Shown: positions 62,218 through 64,000 of the stretch, in pieces
How the letters are laid out: each line of letters starts with the position of its first letter
Position numbering within the stretch: position 1 is the stretch's first letter
Source of the DNA: Trichoplax adhaerens
Lineage: Eukaryota > Placozoa > Uniplacotomia > Trichoplacea > Trichoplacidae
DNA: 64,000 nt
NCBI RefSeq assembly: GCF_000150275.1
Contig: NW_002060962.1
Location: forward strand, 274,007-338,006
Direction: 5' to 3'
Translations under genes and position numbers: made by a program
Notes under the pieces: generated by a model
The model's database searches: none
What the model saw: the letters and a program-made list of their open reading frames with translations, nothing else
What the model was told of the DNA's origin: nothing

Positions 62218-64000
62218 CTACTTATTTCGTTTTATCAATCCCAGTTCAACAGCTTTTAGTAAACCACGTTCAGCGTTGGCTACAATTTCTTTTTTATTTA
62301 TATCAGTTTCCTGCGAAAGAACCATTAAAACTTCCAAGAGCTTGCTTTCTACAACCTAAACGACAAATTTACAGCATTTTACAATGCGAACATCGAACAA
62401 TTTTTACTCATAAATCTGGTCATACTAACTTCGCTAGCTATTGCTTTGTTCGCTTCAATTAGGTTTGCAACAATGTATATTCCCCTGCAAAGAAAGATAT
62501 TAAAGTGTATTGGTAAGAATGACTGGATAAAGCCAAGCTAGTTACTTCTACAAATACTAAAATTTGCAGCCTTACCTGTGCTGTAATTCTAATTTTTCAG
62601 AAAGTAATAGTTCTTGCATGATTTCTAGCCAAGGTTTGACCTAGATGAGTGTATGGGGGAAAATACGCTTAAAATTATCAAAAATTTTATTCTAAAGACG
62701 CTAAATCAAGCTTATATTCATTAACATACCTGGATAATCTGCTTGCAAATATTTTCATTGGACGACAGGATTGCCAATGTACCACTTGCAGCTCTAACGT
62801 GTACATATAAAGATTACGTTATCCATGAGAGTAATTTACTGTAGCAGATACAGACATAAGAAGCTAATAATGCAATAAATGTCTATTCATTACAGTCATG
62901 TTTATAAGTTAACAGGCATAGCAAGATAATTTACTGTACCTAGCTAATTCAAAATCAGATTCGCCACTATACAAAGTCAGCAGCTTAACGCGATCTGTTT
63001 TATCGTTTAAGTATTTTTCTGCAGCCTATATGCGACATGCATAAGGAGTCATTAAGGGCTAAATCTTAAATCTAACGGTGGGAAAACGAATTTAAGTCGT
63101 TTGACAAGTAAATATACTTCTTCGCAATTGACTAGGTTACACATAGCCTCTGTAGCCGCTCTCTTTATAAGTTCGTGATCGTCAAACATCAACTGTTCAA
63201 TACTCGTAAATCCCTTTTCCGCCATAATTTTTCTCCTAAAGGAAACATACAAATACAACATCGTCGGTATCATACTTTTGCAGCATTTCTCTCAGCTATA
63301 CCATTATATTTTACCATTTGCAGTCATTAAAACCCATGCAAAAGTTTACGATTAAATCTTCAGGTTTATTCAATATCAAAATTATTAGATCTAAACTACG
63401 CAAACAGTATTACTGACGGCGGTAATTCTATACACAAGTGTTACCTAACAGTGTCATTGACTTGAGCTAGATTAGTCAAAGCCATTAAAGCTTCAAATTG
63501 TTGTATTCCCTTAAATATAAAAAATATGTAACGATCAGAAACATTTCATTGAATGAAAGGTAAGCTACATCAACAGTTAGATTACAGGATTAAACTTACA
63601 GAATCTGAAGAAAGTAATCCAATTAAAGGGCGGACAGTTTCTAATATCTAATTATCAAATTTAGCCAGGGTATAAACATCATTAAAAGACGGAATTCTTA
63701 TACTATGCAATAAGTAAAAGAAATTACGAAAATTTTCCTTGTGAATACTAGCTAAATTAAAATGCTTGAAATTGATCAATGTTACTGACTCTTTGCCCAG
63801 AGAATGCTAATTCAGGATTAATTGAAATTCCTATCTTTGCGATCGCCTGAGTTGCCAATGACTTTCCTTTATCTGTGCCACTTAAAGCTAGTGAGCACAA
63901 AATCTGTTAAAAAGTATGCGAATACATGATCAACAGATGCCAAGATAATCTAAGGATATAAATTGATTTACCTTTGTCCCACCTTGCTGTACAATAACAC
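62218..64000 (-). CDS. UNC45: UNC45 myosin chaperone, C-terminal UCS part (5' part beyond window)
   Basis: Last ten exons: 64000(partial)-63972, 63903-63790, 63647-63600, 63509-63445, 63235-63118, 63025-62940, 62793-62730, 62640-62576, 62484-62430, 62355-62218. All splice phases agree and give the final 259 residues. Landmarks of the armadillo-like UCS domain: V-I-V-Q-Q-G-G, K-I-G-I-S-I-N-P-E-L-A-F-x-G-Q-R, V-R-P-L-I-G-L-L, Q-F-E-A-L-M-A-L-T-N-L-A, K-R-A-A-T-E-A-M-C-N-L-V and D-R-V-K-L-L-T-L-Y. The UCS domain binds myosin heads and, with the N-terminal TPR (outside this window), brings HSP90. The exons are small (48-138 nt), a finer intron pattern than in the other genes here. Whether the copy is UNC45A- or B-like cannot be asked of an animal with a single ancestral gene. 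Confidence 0.92.

Noticed and set aside
1-64000. tRNA, rRNA, CRISPR, operon or phage features
   Set aside because: Looked for by eye; nothing fits. The split genes with GT-AG introns show eukaryotic DNA, so CRISPR and operon signals are not expected.

Overview
The window is eukaryotic nuclear DNA from an animal, most likely a placozoan (Trichoplax or Hoilungia type). It is AT-rich, with short GT-AG introns and metazoan single-copy genes (LIN37, FBXW2, ELP6, UNC45), and it is littered with GTAC-based palindromes. The species is inference; the gene calls rest on motifs, splice sites and frame consistency read by eye. All exon models are hand-built, and no RNA or database evidence was available.

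Layout. 3-269 (+): 3' end of a PhzF-family isomerase-like gene. 2.4-24.1 kb (-): four tandem paralogues of a GLUT/SLC2-type facilitative sugar transporter, all on the minus strand with the same five-exon structure (490-501 residues each). They are separated by AT-rich spacers holding a small inverted-repeat mobile element family (5.66-6.06 and 8.06-8.28 kb) and a direct repeat (7.1-7.5 kb). 24.6-25.5 kb: palindromic GTAC arrays and a four-unit tandem repeat. 26.1-26.9 kb (+): single-exon LIN37. 27-41 kb: gene-poor, with one orphan HNH-like ORF (29.87-30.66 kb, +), an open antisense frame beneath it, and the first two exons of an unidentified minus-strand gene (34.2-34.8 kb). 41.3-44.2 kb (+): FBXW2 in six exons. 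44.4-46.4 kb (-): ELP6 in seven exons, tail to tail with FBXW2. 51.2-60.4 kb (+): a 28-exon gene of 1,247 codons. 62.2-64.0 kb (-): last ten exons of UNC45, running off the right edge.

The most unusual object is the 51.2-60.4 kb gene. Its two ends look like one coiled-coil/DUF-type protein (CCDC60-like, named from memory). Between them sit three tandem PH domains, each followed by a complete Btk-type H-C-C-C zinc motif. Every splice junction keeps frame across all 28 exons. Each PH-Btk unit is a four-exon cassette with matching internal intron phases, so the trio arose by cassette duplication. Right after it lies a run of five R-R/K-R-x-S basophilic kinase sites. I know of no protein with this arrangement.

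The genes do not form one pathway. The transporter array is a local gene family expansion. LIN37 (cell-cycle repression), FBXW2 (ubiquitin ligase substrate adaptor), ELP6 (tRNA wobble modification) and UNC45 (myosin chaperone) are unrelated housekeeping neighbours.
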